From JBBIKU01 sp037445245 (GTDB taxonomy: Bacteria; Chloroflexota; Anaerolineae; Anaerolineales; Anaerolineaceae): a stretch of 14,486 nucleotides of DNA. Each line of letters begins with the position of its first letter. Within the stretch, counting starts at the first letter, position 1. Below, piece after piece: positions 1-7,289 of the stretch. The notes under the pieces were generated by a model. It saw only the letters and a program-made list of their open reading frames with translations, was not told the DNA's origin and did not search any database. The stretch is from positions 1-14,486 of the forward strand of contig JBBIKU010000052.1 in the NCBI GenBank assembly GCA_037445245.1, given 5' to 3'. Made by a program: the position numbers and the translations under genes.

Positions 1-12
1 GTGTTGTTTGTT

Positions 13-36
13 CATCTGGCTATTTTCTACCAGATG
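13..36 (+). terminator. Small hairpin, possible weak terminator of an upstream gene
   Basis: The arms CATCTGG (13-19) and CCAGATG (30-36) are perfectly complementary and leave a 10-base loop. A mixed T-containing stretch follows (CTTGCTTTTG) rather than a clean T-run. It could end a gene lying left of the window, or it could be chance. Seen directly: the inverted repeat. The terminator role is inferred and weak. Confidence 0.25.
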
Positions 37-256
37 CTTGCTTTTGTCAAAAACTGACTTTACGATGTACTAAGGTTGCCCCTACCGATAATGTTAAGAA
101 CCAGTGTTTCCATCGATTATTACCTGTTTATTACCATTTTTGCGTATTTATTTTACCATTTTTCAGTATATTTCCGGATATACTTCTAGTCCGAATTCCG
201 CTATGATGGGCTTGAACCCAAAGGGGATGATTTTCTTTGCTTTCAGGAGACACGCG
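37..256 (+). promoter_or_regulatory. AT-rich upstream region of the tad-like cluster with phased repeats
   Basis: This stretch precedes the first pseudopilin gene and holds no convincing gene. TTATTACC occurs at 117-124 and again at 128-135, one helical turn (11 bases) apart, and ATTTTACC at 150-157 is two further turns on. An 11-base direct repeat, TTACCATTTTT, lies at 131-141 and 153-163. An inverted repeat, AGTATAT (165-171) and ATATACT (178-184), surrounds the loop TTCCGG. I found no -35/-10 pair good enough to name. A promoter and a regulator or bent-DNA site are inferred from position and phasing. Confidence 0.4.
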
Positions 257-1342
257 GTGAATTGGACTGTCTGCATCAATGATCGCCATCGATCTTCTGC
301 CAGGGAATATGCTCAGGGGCTGATTGAATTCGCGATAGCGCTGCCGGTATTCTTGATACTGGTGTTCGGCGTGATCGAATTCGGGCGTTTGTTCATGACC
401 TATAGCGCGGTTTACGCCGCCAGCCGCGAAGCTGCCCGTTATGGCACAGCCGCCGGTGTCACAGATGGAGGCATCCAACGCTACCAGGATTGTAATGGCA
501 TTCGAGCCGCCGCAGTGCGAGTGGGCGCTTTTGCCGGCGTGGTGGCAAACCAGATCGATATCCGCTACGACGCCGGACCAACTCAAGATACAGTTAATCC
601 GAGCAGCCTGCCCACTTGCCCGAGTAACACCAACCTCGGCGACCGGATCATCGTGAATGTCTGGGTTGAGTTTCAACCCATACTCCCATTCGTAAACCTC
701 CCATCGATTCCCGTCCATTCAATAACTGCCCGGACGATAGTGAAAGAAGTGGACATTAAAGGCACACCCTTTACCGCCATGCCCTCGCCGACACTGAGGT
801 ACACCTATACCCCGACCAACTCACCAACCCCCACCCCAACCAATACCCCGACAAATACTCCGACGCCGACGGATACACCAACACCCACGCCAACCGACAC
901 CCCAACACCAACGTCCACAAACACGCCCACCCCAACCGCGACCCGCACATTCACGGCTACCCCGCTCGATTGCAACAAATATTACTTCGCCAACGGCTCT
1001 GGCAACAATAGCGCTTATACGATAGACACCGTCAATAGCAGCACCAGCACGGTTTGGGCTAAAAAATTAATGGTTGCATGGAGCGGTGGCTCGAAAATTA
1101 CCCTGGCTACTTTCTCCACCAGCAATCAGAACGCCATGCATTATGATCCCGCGGGGACAATCTCACCCTTGATCGTATCGCCGCTCCCGGCTGGCGCCAC
1201 AAACAATGTTGATCCCGGCACTCGACGCCTCCTATTAGAATTTATCAACACGCCCGATTCCAGTACCCAAATTGAGTACATCGCAATCCAATTCACAAAC
1301 GGTTGTGAGATATCCCATGGCACGCCGTTACCACCCCAATAA
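257..1342 (+). CDS. TadE-like pseudopilin with Thr/Pro-rich linker and C-terminal extracellular domain
   Basis: Membrane-anchored protein of the TadE family, which accompanies Flp/Tad pilus or secretion machinery. The start is GTG at 257, chosen because AGGAGA lies at 245-250, six bases upstream. An in-frame ATG at 104 would add 51 residues that look like translated noncoding AT-rich DNA. From this start the protein has 361 residues: a short basic N-terminus, the prepilin-like core QGLIEFA (20-26) leading into a hydrophobic segment (about 22-45), then the TadE hallmark of conserved R/Y residues after the helix (FGRLF, AASREAARYG). Residues 185-236 are almost pure Thr-Pro with Asn, Asp and Ser, a linker typical of secreted Chloroflexota proteins. 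Residues 237-361 form a Cys-bounded domain that I do not recognise. Family membership is clear. The role of the C-terminal domain (surface display or binding) is inferred. Confidence 0.85.
   Translation: MNWTVCINDRHRSSAREYAQGLIEFAIALPVFLILVFGVIEFGRLFMTYSAVYAASREAARYGTAAGVTDGGIQRYQDCNGIRAAAVRVGAFAGVVANQIDIRYDAGPTQDTVNPSSLPTCPSNTNLGDRIIVNVWVEFQPILPFVNLPSIPVHSITARTIVKEVDIKGTPFTAMPSPTLRYTYTPTNSPTPTPTNTPTNTPTPTDTPTPTPTDTPTPTSTNTPTPTATRTFTATPLDCNKYYFANGSGNNSAYTIDTVNSSTSTVWAKKLMVAWSGGSKITLATFSTSNQNAMHYDPAGTISPLIVSPLPAGATNNVDPGTRRLLLEFINTPDSSTQIEYIAIQFTNGCEISHGTPLPPQ
809..964 (+). repeat. Low-complexity Thr/Pro linker-coding repeat
   Basis: An ACC/CCA/CCG-rich stretch encodes 52 residues of alternating Thr-Pro with Asn, Asp and Ser in the middle of the first TadE-like gene. 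The units are degenerate (TPTNTP, TPTDTP) and of irregular length, as expected for a flexible and possibly glycosylated spacer rather than an exact tandem repeat. It stays in frame throughout. Confidence 0.8.
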
Positions 1343-1352
1343 GGTACTCAAG

Positions 1353-1805
1353 ATGTTAAAAGTAAACCCAAGAAAAATGGAAACAGGTCAAAGCCTCCTG
1401 GAACTGGCAGTTTCAATGGTGGTTCTATTGGTATTGCTCGCCGGCGTCATTGACATTGGCAGAATGGCTTTCCATTACATTTCCCTGCGCGATGCAGCTC
1501 AAGAAGGCGTCGTATTTGGTTCGATCTACCCCACCCATTGCGACCAGATCATCGATCGCGTGCGAGCCAATCTTGCCGACCCCACCAACGTCAAGATTAC
1601 GGTACTTTTCGACGGTGTTCCGTGCATTGAAGTCACCGCAACATACACCGAGTGTGACTCGAATGAAATCGAGGTCACCGCGACCGATCCGGATTTCCCC
1701 CTCACCATGCCGTTCCTCGGAACGTTCATTGGCTCTCAATCCATCAGTCTGAGTGCGGAAGCAAGCGGATCTATGTTGCGTCCCATCTGTATCGGCGAAA
1801 ATTAA
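1353..1805 (+). CDS. Second TadE-like pseudopilin
   Basis: A 150-residue TadE-family protein. ATG 1353 is preferred: an AAGG site at 1341-1344 overlaps the stop codon of the previous gene (1340-1342), with eight bases between site and start. Earlier in-frame starts would sit inside the upstream gene and add a polar tail without family similarity. After a short basic leader comes TGQSLLELAVS, the Gxx(x)E prepilin-like motif, then a single hydrophobic helix and DIGRMAFHYISLRDAAQEG, which parallels FGRLFMTYSAVYAASREA in the first TadE-like protein. The rest is a small beta-rich extracellular part with several cysteines. Unlike its neighbour it has no Thr/Pro linker or extra domain. It is almost certainly co-transcribed with the genes on both sides. 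A pilus-associated minor pseudopilin is the likely role. Confidence 0.85.
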   Translation: MLKVNPRKMETGQSLLELAVSMVVLLVLLAGVIDIGRMAFHYISLRDAAQEGVVFGSIYPTHCDQIIDRVRANLADPTNVKITVLFDGVPCIEVTATYTECDSNEIEVTATDPDFPLTMPFLGTFIGSQSISLSAEASGSMLRPICIGEN

Positions 1806-1831
1806 TCCTGATCAAAACCAAGGATACCCCA

Positions 1832-3157
1832 ATGAGTGGACAAAATTTCTCCAAGAAAAGTGAAAACGGGCAAATCCTGATCCTGCTAGCCCTTGGTATG
1901 GTGGCGTTGTTGGGCTTCACTGCTCTGGCAATCGACGGCGGAATGTATTTCTCCGACCGGCGTTACAGCCAGAACACCGCCGACGCCGCCGCCTTCGCCG
2001 GGGCGCACGCCGCCGCCCTCGCCCTAGAAAACGCCAACATTTTCCACACCAATATGGCTTGTGGTTCTACGGCTGTCCTAAACGCCAAAAACGCGGCGCT
2101 GGATGCTGCTATCGCCCGAGCAGCCAGCAATGGCTTCAGCATCGAGCGCAACCTCAACAACCAGCACGGCGTGGAGATCGGCTGCAGCGGAGAAAATGTT
2201 GGAGGTTATCTCGACAAATACATCGATGTTCAGGTCATGATCTCTTCAACAATTGAAACCTCCTTCGCCCATTTGTTTTTTGATGGCGAGCTTAAAAATA
2301 CTGTGGATGCGATCGTGCGCGTCCGCCCCCGCTCCAATCTGGCAATGGGCTATGCCATCGCTTCGCTCGGAAATGTATGTGCCAACAATCAGGGCGGCGT
2401 GGTGGTCTCCGGTAGCCCCGAGGTGACCATCAGCGGAGGAGGCATCTTCTCCACTTCCTGCATGGAGTTTGCTGGCAACAAACTCAGGGTGTATGTAAGC
2501 CCGCCCGAGTTGGGGGTCAATTACATCACCGAATTGAAATTTGTTCCAAAAACGAGCGGAGATGATACCCGCATCCAACCGCCACCGGTAAAAGCCACCC
2601 GTACCCTCCCCAACATGACACCCCCCACCCCCAATTGCTCAAGCCTGACAAACCGGGGAAGTCATAGTGGGAGTGGCACACTTTTGCCCGGACGCTACAG
2701 CTCAATCAGAATCTCCAGCTCAAATCATGCGCTGACGCTCTCGCCGGGTTTGTATTGCATCAACAACGATCTCTCCGCCAGTGGTGGTTCGTTGACCGGG
2801 CGGGGGGTCACCATCTTCATGTCCGGCGGCAATTTCAGTGTAAGCGGCAATGTGTCGGTTACACTGAGCGCCCCCACCGAAAACGATCCGCCCGCCATGC
2901 GCGGCATGCTAATCTACATGCCGCCCACCAATTCCGGCGTTATCTCGATGTACGGGTCATCTGGTTCTTCCTATCAGGGAACGGTTTATGCACCCCGCGC
3001 AAGAATCATGGCAGGAGGCAGCAGTACGATCAACCCTACCTATCGCACACAATTGCTGGGGAGTTACGTCGAATTACAGGGCAATACAAACATTGCCATG
3101 CATTTTTCACCCGAAGAAAACTACCAGCTACCCGCCTTTATGGATCTTAACAAATAG
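1832..3157 (+). CDS. TadG-like protein with C-terminal DUF7305-type repetitive domain
   Basis: A 441-residue membrane-anchored surface protein and the last gene of the three-gene cluster. The start ATG follows AAGGA (1820-1824) by seven bases. The N-terminus ENGQILILLALGMVALLGF forms one transmembrane helix and continues into AIDGGMYFSDRRYSQNTADAAAFAGA, the classic TadG/Tad N-terminal signature. From about residue 170 the chain becomes Gly/Ser-rich with repeating SGG/SGN turns, for example LSPGLYCINNDLSASGG and GTVYAPRARI. This matches the DUF7305 pattern, thought to be a beta-helical or polymer-forming fold. It is probably exposed outside the cell and may be adhesive or structural. No Tad ATPase, prepilin peptidase or secretin gene lies in the window, so the machinery must be encoded elsewhere or to the left. 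Confidence 0.85.
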   Translation: MSGQNFSKKSENGQILILLALGMVALLGFTALAIDGGMYFSDRRYSQNTADAAAFAGAHAAALALENANIFHTNMACGSTAVLNAKNAALDAAIARAASNGFSIERNLNNQHGVEIGCSGENVGGYLDKYIDVQVMISSTIETSFAHLFFDGELKNTVDAIVRVRPRSNLAMGYAIASLGNVCANNQGGVVVSGSPEVTISGGGIFSTSCMEFAGNKLRVYVSPPELGVNYITELKFVPKTSGDDTRIQPPPVKATRTLPNMTPPTPNCSSLTNRGSHSGSGTLLPGRYSSIRISSSNHALTLSPGLYCINNDLSASGGSLTGRGVTIFMSGGNFSVSGNVSVTLSAPTENDPPAMRGMLIYMPPTNSGVISMYGSSGSSYQGTVYAPRARIMAGGSSTINPTYRTQLLGSYVELQGNTNIAMHFSPEENYQLPAFMDLNK

Positions 3158-3194
3158 AAGTGGTCAAAAAAATAAATCAGGTAGCGTCCTTCCC

Positions 3195-3232
3195 AAACGA
3201 AGTCCTGGTTCCCGTCCAGAACTTCGTTTTTT
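3195..3232 (+). terminator. Strong intrinsic terminator of the tad-like cluster
   Basis: AAACGAAGTCCTGG (3195-3208) pairs with CCAGAACTTCGTTT (3216-3229) as a 14-bp stem with one mismatch and a seven-base loop, and the right arm runs into six Ts (3227-3232). It lies 37 bases after the TadG-like stop codon. The T-run is on the plus strand only, so it serves the tad-like cluster rather than the converging tetR gene. Confidence 0.9.
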
Positions 3233-3259
3233 AATTCACCCACCGCCGGGAGGCTGGTT

Positions 3260-3862
3260 TTATTCGCTCTGCCGCTTTCGCATACCATCCAGTAACAGTT
3301 CCAGCCCCCTACGGGTCAGCGTGCTGCCAGAAAGCGCCTCCGGATCGAATAAACCCTGCAGAATAAGCCCCATTGCCAGCGCCACGATCACCCTGCCCGC
3401 CAGTTCAGCCTCCACCGGCTTGATCGTTCCTTCCACGATTCCGCGCTGGACGATCTGTTCAAACATCGCCACATAACGCCGGTAAGGCGCAATGGCTACC
3501 TTCCAGAACTCCGGATTACGGCTCGATTGCGTCCAGATTTCCAGGAACATCGACAAGCGTCCATCAGCAGCCCGATGAATGGTGTCGACCAAATCCGCCA
3601 AGTTCAACAGCCCACTGGGAACATCGACCGACTCACGCATGATCCGGTTAATCTGCACGTCCAGCCCCGACAGCCACTCGTTGAGCAGTTCGATAAAAAC
3701 GTCCTGCTTGGTGGGAAAATGATGGTAAAATGCACCTTTGCTTACACCAGCAGTTTCGCAAATATCCGCCACACCGGTGGCATCGTATCCCTCCCTGGCA
3801 AACAGCGCCTGCGAGGCTGCCATAATCCGGGCACGGGTGTCACTGCTGTCTTTGTTAATCAT
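3260..3862 (-). CDS. TetR/AcrR-family transcriptional repressor
   Basis: A 200-residue regulator of usual TetR length. Residues 8-55 form the DNA-binding domain (TRARIMAASQALFAREGYDATGVADICETAGVSKGAFYHHF), with the recognition helix around VSKGAFYHHF. The rest is an all-alpha ligand-binding and dimerisation domain whose end (GRVIVALAMGLILQGLF) is common in TetR proteins that sense hydrophobic ligands. The start ATG has AGAGGG just upstream. The gene converges on the tad-like terminator and diverges from lysC. A perfect palindrome over its own predicted transcription start indicates autorepression. The ligand and other targets cannot be read from the sequence. No transporter or exporter sits beside it, so the usual efflux-pump role has no local support. 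Confidence 0.93.
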   Translation of the reverse strand: MINKDSSDTRARIMAASQALFAREGYDATGVADICETAGVSKGAFYHHFPTKQDVFIELLNEWLSGLDVQINRIMRESVDVPSGLLNLADLVDTIHRAADGRLSMFLEIWTQSSRNPEFWKVAIAPYRRYVAMFEQIVQRGIVEGTIKPVEAELAGRVIVALAMGLILQGLFDPEALSGSTLTRRGLELLLDGMRKRQSE

Positions 3863-3879
3863 AGTACCCTCTTCGTTTT

Positions 3880-3897
3880 ATACCGACCGGTCGGTAT
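3880..3897. promoter_or_regulatory. Perfect 18-bp palindrome, probable TetR operator
   Basis: ATACCGACCGGTCGGTAT is identical on both strands and has the size and symmetry of TetR-family operators. It starts one base downstream of the tetR -10 box and covers the predicted +1, so a bound dimer would block tetR transcription. It also lies 72 bases upstream of the lysC start and could act on that gene, although I see no convincing lysC promoter. Confidence 0.85.
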
Positions 3898-3898
3898 T

Positions 3899-3927
3899 AT
3901 CATAGCGATATTTCATATCCCTGTCAA
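3899..3927 (-). promoter_or_regulatory. tetR promoter
   Basis: On the minus strand a consensus -35 box TTGACA (3927-3922) is followed after exactly 17 bases by TATGAT (3904-3899). Transcription would start near 3892, inside the palindrome described separately, giving a leader of about 30 bases. Confidence 0.8.
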
Positions 3928-3968
3928 TAGCGGCAAATTGCGTTCATGTTCACAAAGGAACCTCGCCT

Positions 3969-5390
3969 ATGCCCACAAGATCAAAAACCCTGGTGATGAA
4001 ATTCGGCGGCACCTCCGTCGGTGACGCGGCGGCTATCGCCAACGCCGTCCAGATCGTGGTAAAAGCGCGCCCGGACTGGGATCGCATCGTGGTGGTGACA
4101 TCAGCAATGGCAGGGGTGACCAACGCATTGCTAGAGGGCGCCCGCTGCGCCGCTGGCGGCAACGAGGATCTTTGCCTGCAATCCGCCGCTGCCATCCAAT
4201 CCCGGCACCACCAGGCACTAGCCAGGTCAGTTTCGGATACGCAACGGCAGGCGGAGGTTAGAGACATAATTGACCGTCTCAGCGAGCAATACCGCAACCT
4301 TTGCCAGGCGATCGCTGTGCTCGGTGAAGCCTCACCGCGCGCCCTCGATACCGTGGCGGCGCTGGGCGAGCGCATGTCGACCCCGCTGCTGACGGCTGCG
4401 TTGCAATCAGCGGATGTGGCAGCCGTAGCCATCGATGCCGCCCAATTAATCATGAGTGACAACCATTACCAGCTTGCCCACCCCAACCTCAAAGAAACCA
4501 AAAAACGCGCCCGCAAAATCCTGCAGCCGATCTTCGCCCGCTCCCAAGTGCCAGTGGTGACCGGTTTTATCGCCTCAGCACCCGACGGCAGCACCACCAC
4601 CCTCGGGCGTGGCGGCAGCGATTACTCAGCCGCCATTTTGGGTGCCATATTATCTGCAGACGAGGTCTGGATCTGGACCGATGTCGACGGGGTGATGTCC
4701 GCAGACCCGCGCTTGGTAGCCGAAGCGCGCACTATTCCTGAGCTGACCTACCGCGAGGTTGCCGAGCTGGCATATTTCGGGGCGCGCGTGCTCCATCCGC
4801 GCACCATCCGCCCGGTGATCGAAGCCGGCATCGGTCTGCGAGTATGCAACACCTTCAATCCGGGTCATCCCGGCTCGCGCGTCGTCGCCGACCGTCAGAT
4901 CGTGAGCGATGGTGTGATCAAAGCGGTCACTGCCATCTCCGGGCTCACCCTGGTTACCCTGGAAGGGCGCGGCATGCTGGGTGTGCCCGGCGTCGCCGCC
5001 CGTACCTTTGGAGCGGTCGCAGCCACCGGCACCAGCGTGCCGTTGATTTCGCAGGCTTCTTCTGAACAGTCGATCTGCTTCGCCGTTCCGCTCGAATGCC
5101 GTGCCAAGGTTCTTTCAGAGCTGGAAAATGAGTTCGCCAAAGAGATTGTCCGCCGTGACATCGACCGCGTCTGGACAACCGGCGAGGTCGGTACCGTCAC
5201 CGTCGTCGGAGCCGGGATGAGCCACACGCCGGGTGTGGCGGGAAGGGTGTTCACCACCCTGGGGAATGCCGGGGTGAACGTCATTGCCATTGCCCAAGGT
5301 TCCTCTGAAGTAGCGATCAGCCTGGTCGTTGCCGCTGCCGATATCCAGCCGGCGGTCAGGGCGCTGCACACATTGATCAAGGAGTTCTAA
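3969..5390 (+). CDS. lysC: Aspartate kinase (aspartokinase)
   Basis: Phosphorylates L-aspartate with ATP to 4-phospho-aspartate, the committed step toward lysine, threonine, methionine and diaminopimelate. The cytosolic 473-residue protein starts at an ATG preceded by AAAGGAA (3954-3960). The signature KFGGTSVG lies at residues 11-18, the active-site GRGGSDYS at 213-220 and WTDVDGV at 236-242. The C-terminal third (about 315-473) carries paired ACT domains, for example TGEVGTVTVVGAGMSHTPGVAGRVF, which in this family bind end-product amino acids for feedback control. The length fits a monofunctional enzyme of the AK-III/ThrA N-terminal type, with no homoserine dehydrogenase domain fused. It is followed four bases later by asd, so the two are coupled. 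Which amino acid inhibits it cannot be told from the sequence. Confidence 0.96.
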   Translation: MPTRSKTLVMKFGGTSVGDAAAIANAVQIVVKARPDWDRIVVVTSAMAGVTNALLEGARCAAGGNEDLCLQSAAAIQSRHHQALARSVSDTQRQAEVRDIIDRLSEQYRNLCQAIAVLGEASPRALDTVAALGERMSTPLLTAALQSADVAAVAIDAAQLIMSDNHYQLAHPNLKETKKRARKILQPIFARSQVPVVTGFIASAPDGSTTTLGRGGSDYSAAILGAILSADEVWIWTDVDGVMSADPRLVAEARTIPELTYREVAELAYFGARVLHPRTIRPVIEAGIGLRVCNTFNPGHPGSRVVADRQIVSDGVIKAVTAISGLTLVTLEGRGMLGVPGVAARTFGAVAATGTSVPLISQASSEQSICFAVPLECRAKVLSELENEFAKEIVRRDIDRVWTTGEVGTVTVVGAGMSHTPGVAGRVFTTLGNAGVNVIAIAQGSSEVAISLVVAAADIQPAVRALHTLIKEF

Positions 5391-5394
5391 TATC

Positions 5395-6453
5395 ATGAAC
5401 GAGAAAATACCGGCGGTGGTGCTTGGCGCTACCGGTAGTGTAGGACAGCGTTTCGTCCAACTGCTGAATGAGCACCCCTGGTTTCAAGTCATTGCCTTGA
5501 CCGGCTCGCAACGATCCATCGGAAAACCGTATCGGCAAGTCTGTCACTGGACTCTCGCTGAGCCCATGCCCAACTGGGCTGGCGATATGGTCGTTCGCCC
5601 TTCCACGCCCGCAGCAGCGTCCGCCCCCCTGGCGTTCTCCGCCCTGCCGGCTGCCGAAGCCTTGCAAATTGAGCCGTTGTTTGCAAAAGCCGGCTCGGCG
5701 GTTTGCTCCAACGCCTCAGCATTCCGTCGCCAACCCGATGTTCCCATCCTGCTACCAGAAGTCAACCCGCGCCACGCCGGATTAGTTGCTGCCCAACGTA
5801 AGAAGCGCGACTGGGATGGCTGCATCGTCACCAACCCTAATTGCAGCAGCACCGGGCTCACCGTGGTGTTGAAAGCCCTTCAGGATGCCTTCGGCGTTCG
5901 TCAGGCGGTGGTGGTCACGCTTCAGGCGCTTTCCGGCGCTGGTTATCCCGGCGTGGCTTCCATGGATATTCAGGACAACATCCTCCCCTGGATTGAGGGT
6001 GAGGAGGACAAGGTGGAATGGGAACCCCGCAAGATGCTGGGCGAAATCCAAGGGGACAAAATTAATCTGGCTGAATTGACCCTCTCAGCGCACACCAACC
6101 GCGTCCCCGTCAGCGACGGTCACACCGCCTGCCTCTCGGTAGCGCTGAACCAACCGGCGCAGTTGACGCAGGTCGAACAGGTGCTGCGAAACTACCAGGC
6201 GCCAGAGATCAGCCGTAACCTGCCCTCTGCCCCCCAGCCCGTCATCCATTTCGACCCCCGCCCAGATCGCCCCCAGCCGCGTCTGGATCGCATGTGCGGT
6301 AGAGGGATGACCACGGTGGTTGGCAGGCTGCGCCAAGACCCGCTTCTCAGCCTCAAGATGGTTGTTTTGTCCCACAATACCATTCGCGGCGCAGCCGGCG
6401 GGGCAATATACAACGCAGAATTGTTGTACCAACAAGGAATGATCAAACGTTAA
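5395..6453 (+). CDS. asd: Aspartate-semialdehyde dehydrogenase
   Basis: Reduces 4-phospho-aspartate with NADPH to aspartate semialdehyde, using the product of the preceding lysC. The 352-residue protein starts after AAGGAG (5379-5384) located within the end of lysC. It shows the nucleotide-binding loop VVLGATGSVGQRF (8-20), the catalytic cysteine in NPNCSSTG (Cys150), and HTNRVPVSDGH with the conserved basic residues Arg236 and His243. Motifs such as DIQDNILPWIEGEEDK and the RVPV-DGH version of the active site place it in the archaeal/fungal-type Asd branch rather than the E. coli type. It converges on folK, overlapping it by 11 bases at the 3' ends, with no T-run terminator between. Confidence 0.95.
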   Translation: MNEKIPAVVLGATGSVGQRFVQLLNEHPWFQVIALTGSQRSIGKPYRQVCHWTLAEPMPNWAGDMVVRPSTPAAASAPLAFSALPAAEALQIEPLFAKAGSAVCSNASAFRRQPDVPILLPEVNPRHAGLVAAQRKKRDWDGCIVTNPNCSSTGLTVVLKALQDAFGVRQAVVVTLQALSGAGYPGVASMDIQDNILPWIEGEEDKVEWEPRKMLGEIQGDKINLAELTLSAHTNRVPVSDGHTACLSVALNQPAQLTQVEQVLRNYQAPEISRNLPSAPQPVIHFDPRPDRPQPRLDRMCGRGMTTVVGRLRQDPLLSLKMVVLSHNTIRGAAGGAIYNAELLYQQGMIKR

Positions 6454-6949
6454 AATCGGGGTGGCGAGTTGCGCCCGTTTCCTGGCGCAATACCTCCGCT
6501 CTCACCGCCAACGAGCAGCGCTCATAGGGGTGGAGCAATTCCGGACACAGCTCGGAAACCGGCAGGGCGATATGCGCCTGCATCCACAAGCTTTCATCGA
6601 TCACCACCCCCTCGAATAGAATAATGTCCAGATCAATTGTGCGCGGAGCGTACTTATCCGCACTCCGCACCCTGCCAAGCTGCTGTTCGACCTGTTTTAA
6701 AACGTCATGTTTTAGCCTGTCAATATCCAAGTCGGTTTTGATCAATACCGCCAGATTGATAAAATCCGGACCCGGGCTGCCAACCGCCGGCGTTACCCAG
6801 GCATCGGAAATCAACTCAACCGTCACCCGCTGTTTCAATTGCTCCAGCGCCTGGGCAATGTAATGCTCCGGCTCGATGTTCGACCCGACCAGGATAACTG
6901 CCCCGTGCTGAAGCTCGTCAATCGCTTCGCCGGCGCTCAATTTCAACAC
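6443..6949 (-). CDS. folK: 2-amino-4-hydroxy-6-hydroxymethyldihydropteridine pyrophosphokinase
   Basis: Transfers pyrophosphate from ATP to 6-hydroxymethyl-dihydropterin in folate synthesis, directly after the FolB step. Visible landmarks are VGSN near the N-terminus, FINLAV, EQQLGRVR, and APRTIDLDIILF with the two metal-binding aspartates. A SELCPELLHP stretch closes the fold. The segment between the DLDI strand and the SEL helix is about eight residues shorter than in E. coli FolK, so the usual PHxxxxxR motif is contracted (only AHIALP is seen). The start is uncertain: GTG 6949 gives 168 residues and overlaps folB by 32 bases, and TTG at 6946 is equally possible. It is the last gene of the minus-strand operon and overlaps the end of asd. 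Confidence 0.88.
   Translation of the reverse strand: MLKLSAGEAIDELQHGAVILVGSNIEPEHYIAQALEQLKQRVTVELISDAWVTPAVGSPGPDFINLAVLIKTDLDIDRLKHDVLKQVEQQLGRVRSADKYAPRTIDLDIILFEGVVIDESLWMQAHIALPVSELCPELLHPYERCSLAVRAEVLRQETGATRHPDFNV
6469..6490. repeat. GC-rich inverted repeat at the asd/folK convergent junction
   Basis: TTGCGCC (6469-6475) and GGCGCAA (6484-6490) form a perfect seven-base-pair stem with an eight-base loop. It lies 15 bases after the asd stop and inside the 3' end of folK. No T-run follows on either strand, so it may only slow polymerase or protect a transcript end. It could also be chance in coding DNA. Confidence 0.35.
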
Positions 6950-7274
6950 CCACCGATCGAGAAAAGCGCACCGCGCCGGGTTTTTCCACCCTCACCCGGG
7001 CGCGCTCAACCCCCTTCATATCCAAACAAATAGCAGCAATATCGTTTGCCAGCGCCTCAACCGTGAAGCGGGCAATAGTTTCGGTGTGTGCGATGATCTT
7101 CTTTGCCAGGGTGCGGTAATTGACGCAATCTTCAATGTCGTCACTGATGGCGGCTTTGCCGGTGTCGCTGTCTACCACAATGTTAATCACAATATCTTGT
7201 GGTTGTGCCCGCTCGATCTCATCAATCCCGATCACACCTCGAACCAACAAATCTTTGATGAAGATTTGATCCAT
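6918..7274 (-). CDS. folB: Dihydroneopterin aldolase
   Basis: Cleaves 7,8-dihydroneopterin to 6-hydroxymethyl-dihydropterin and glycolaldehyde (and usually epimerises it), supplying FolK. At 118 residues it has normal family length. Family-typical residues are present: Glu21 in GIDEIERAQPQD, Tyr53 in DCVNYRTLA, Glu73 in FTVEALA, and Lys98 in VEKPGAV, followed by the closing strand VGVEIER. The start ATG has a near-perfect AAGGAGG four bases upstream. It lies between the pterin-reductase-like SDR gene (15-base gap) and folK (32-base overlap), and the order and spacing argue for one transcript. It acts in the cytosol, usually as an octamer. Confidence 0.95.
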   Translation of the reverse strand: MDQIFIKDLLVRGVIGIDEIERAQPQDIVINIVVDSDTGKAAISDDIEDCVNYRTLAKKIIAHTETIARFTVEALANDIAAICLDMKGVERARVRVEKPGAVRFSRSVGVEIERRRSD

Positions 7275-7289
7275 TCAACCTCCTTGGGG

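Noticed and set aside
1..57. Open frame at the left edge that could be the tail of an upstream gene
   Set aside because: Only 18 residues before a stop, no recognisable sequence, and a hairpin inside; it cannot be supported.
104..256. N-terminal extension of the first TadE-like gene from ATG 104
   Set aside because: The extra 51 residues come from AT-rich repeat-bearing DNA, have no ribosome site, and would precede the prepilin-like core by an unusual distance. GTG 257 has AGGAGA at ideal spacing.
131..718. 195-codon open frame on the minus strand opposite the TadE-like gene
   Set aside because: It is a shadow of the real gene, with no ribosome site or family resemblance.
809..964. Repetitive tract considered as a CRISPR or tandem-repeat locus
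   Set aside because: Units are short, degenerate, lack spacers and stay in frame as a Thr/Pro linker.
3884..3912. Possible lysC promoter boxes on the plus strand (TATTAT and GATATT)
   Set aside because: Neither has a convincing -35 partner; the region is better explained by the tetR promoter and operator.
3950..4462. 170-codon minus-strand open frame opposite lysC
   Set aside because: Low-complexity Ala/Ser/Arg translation antisense to the invariant lysC motifs; typical shadow frame in GC-rich DNA.
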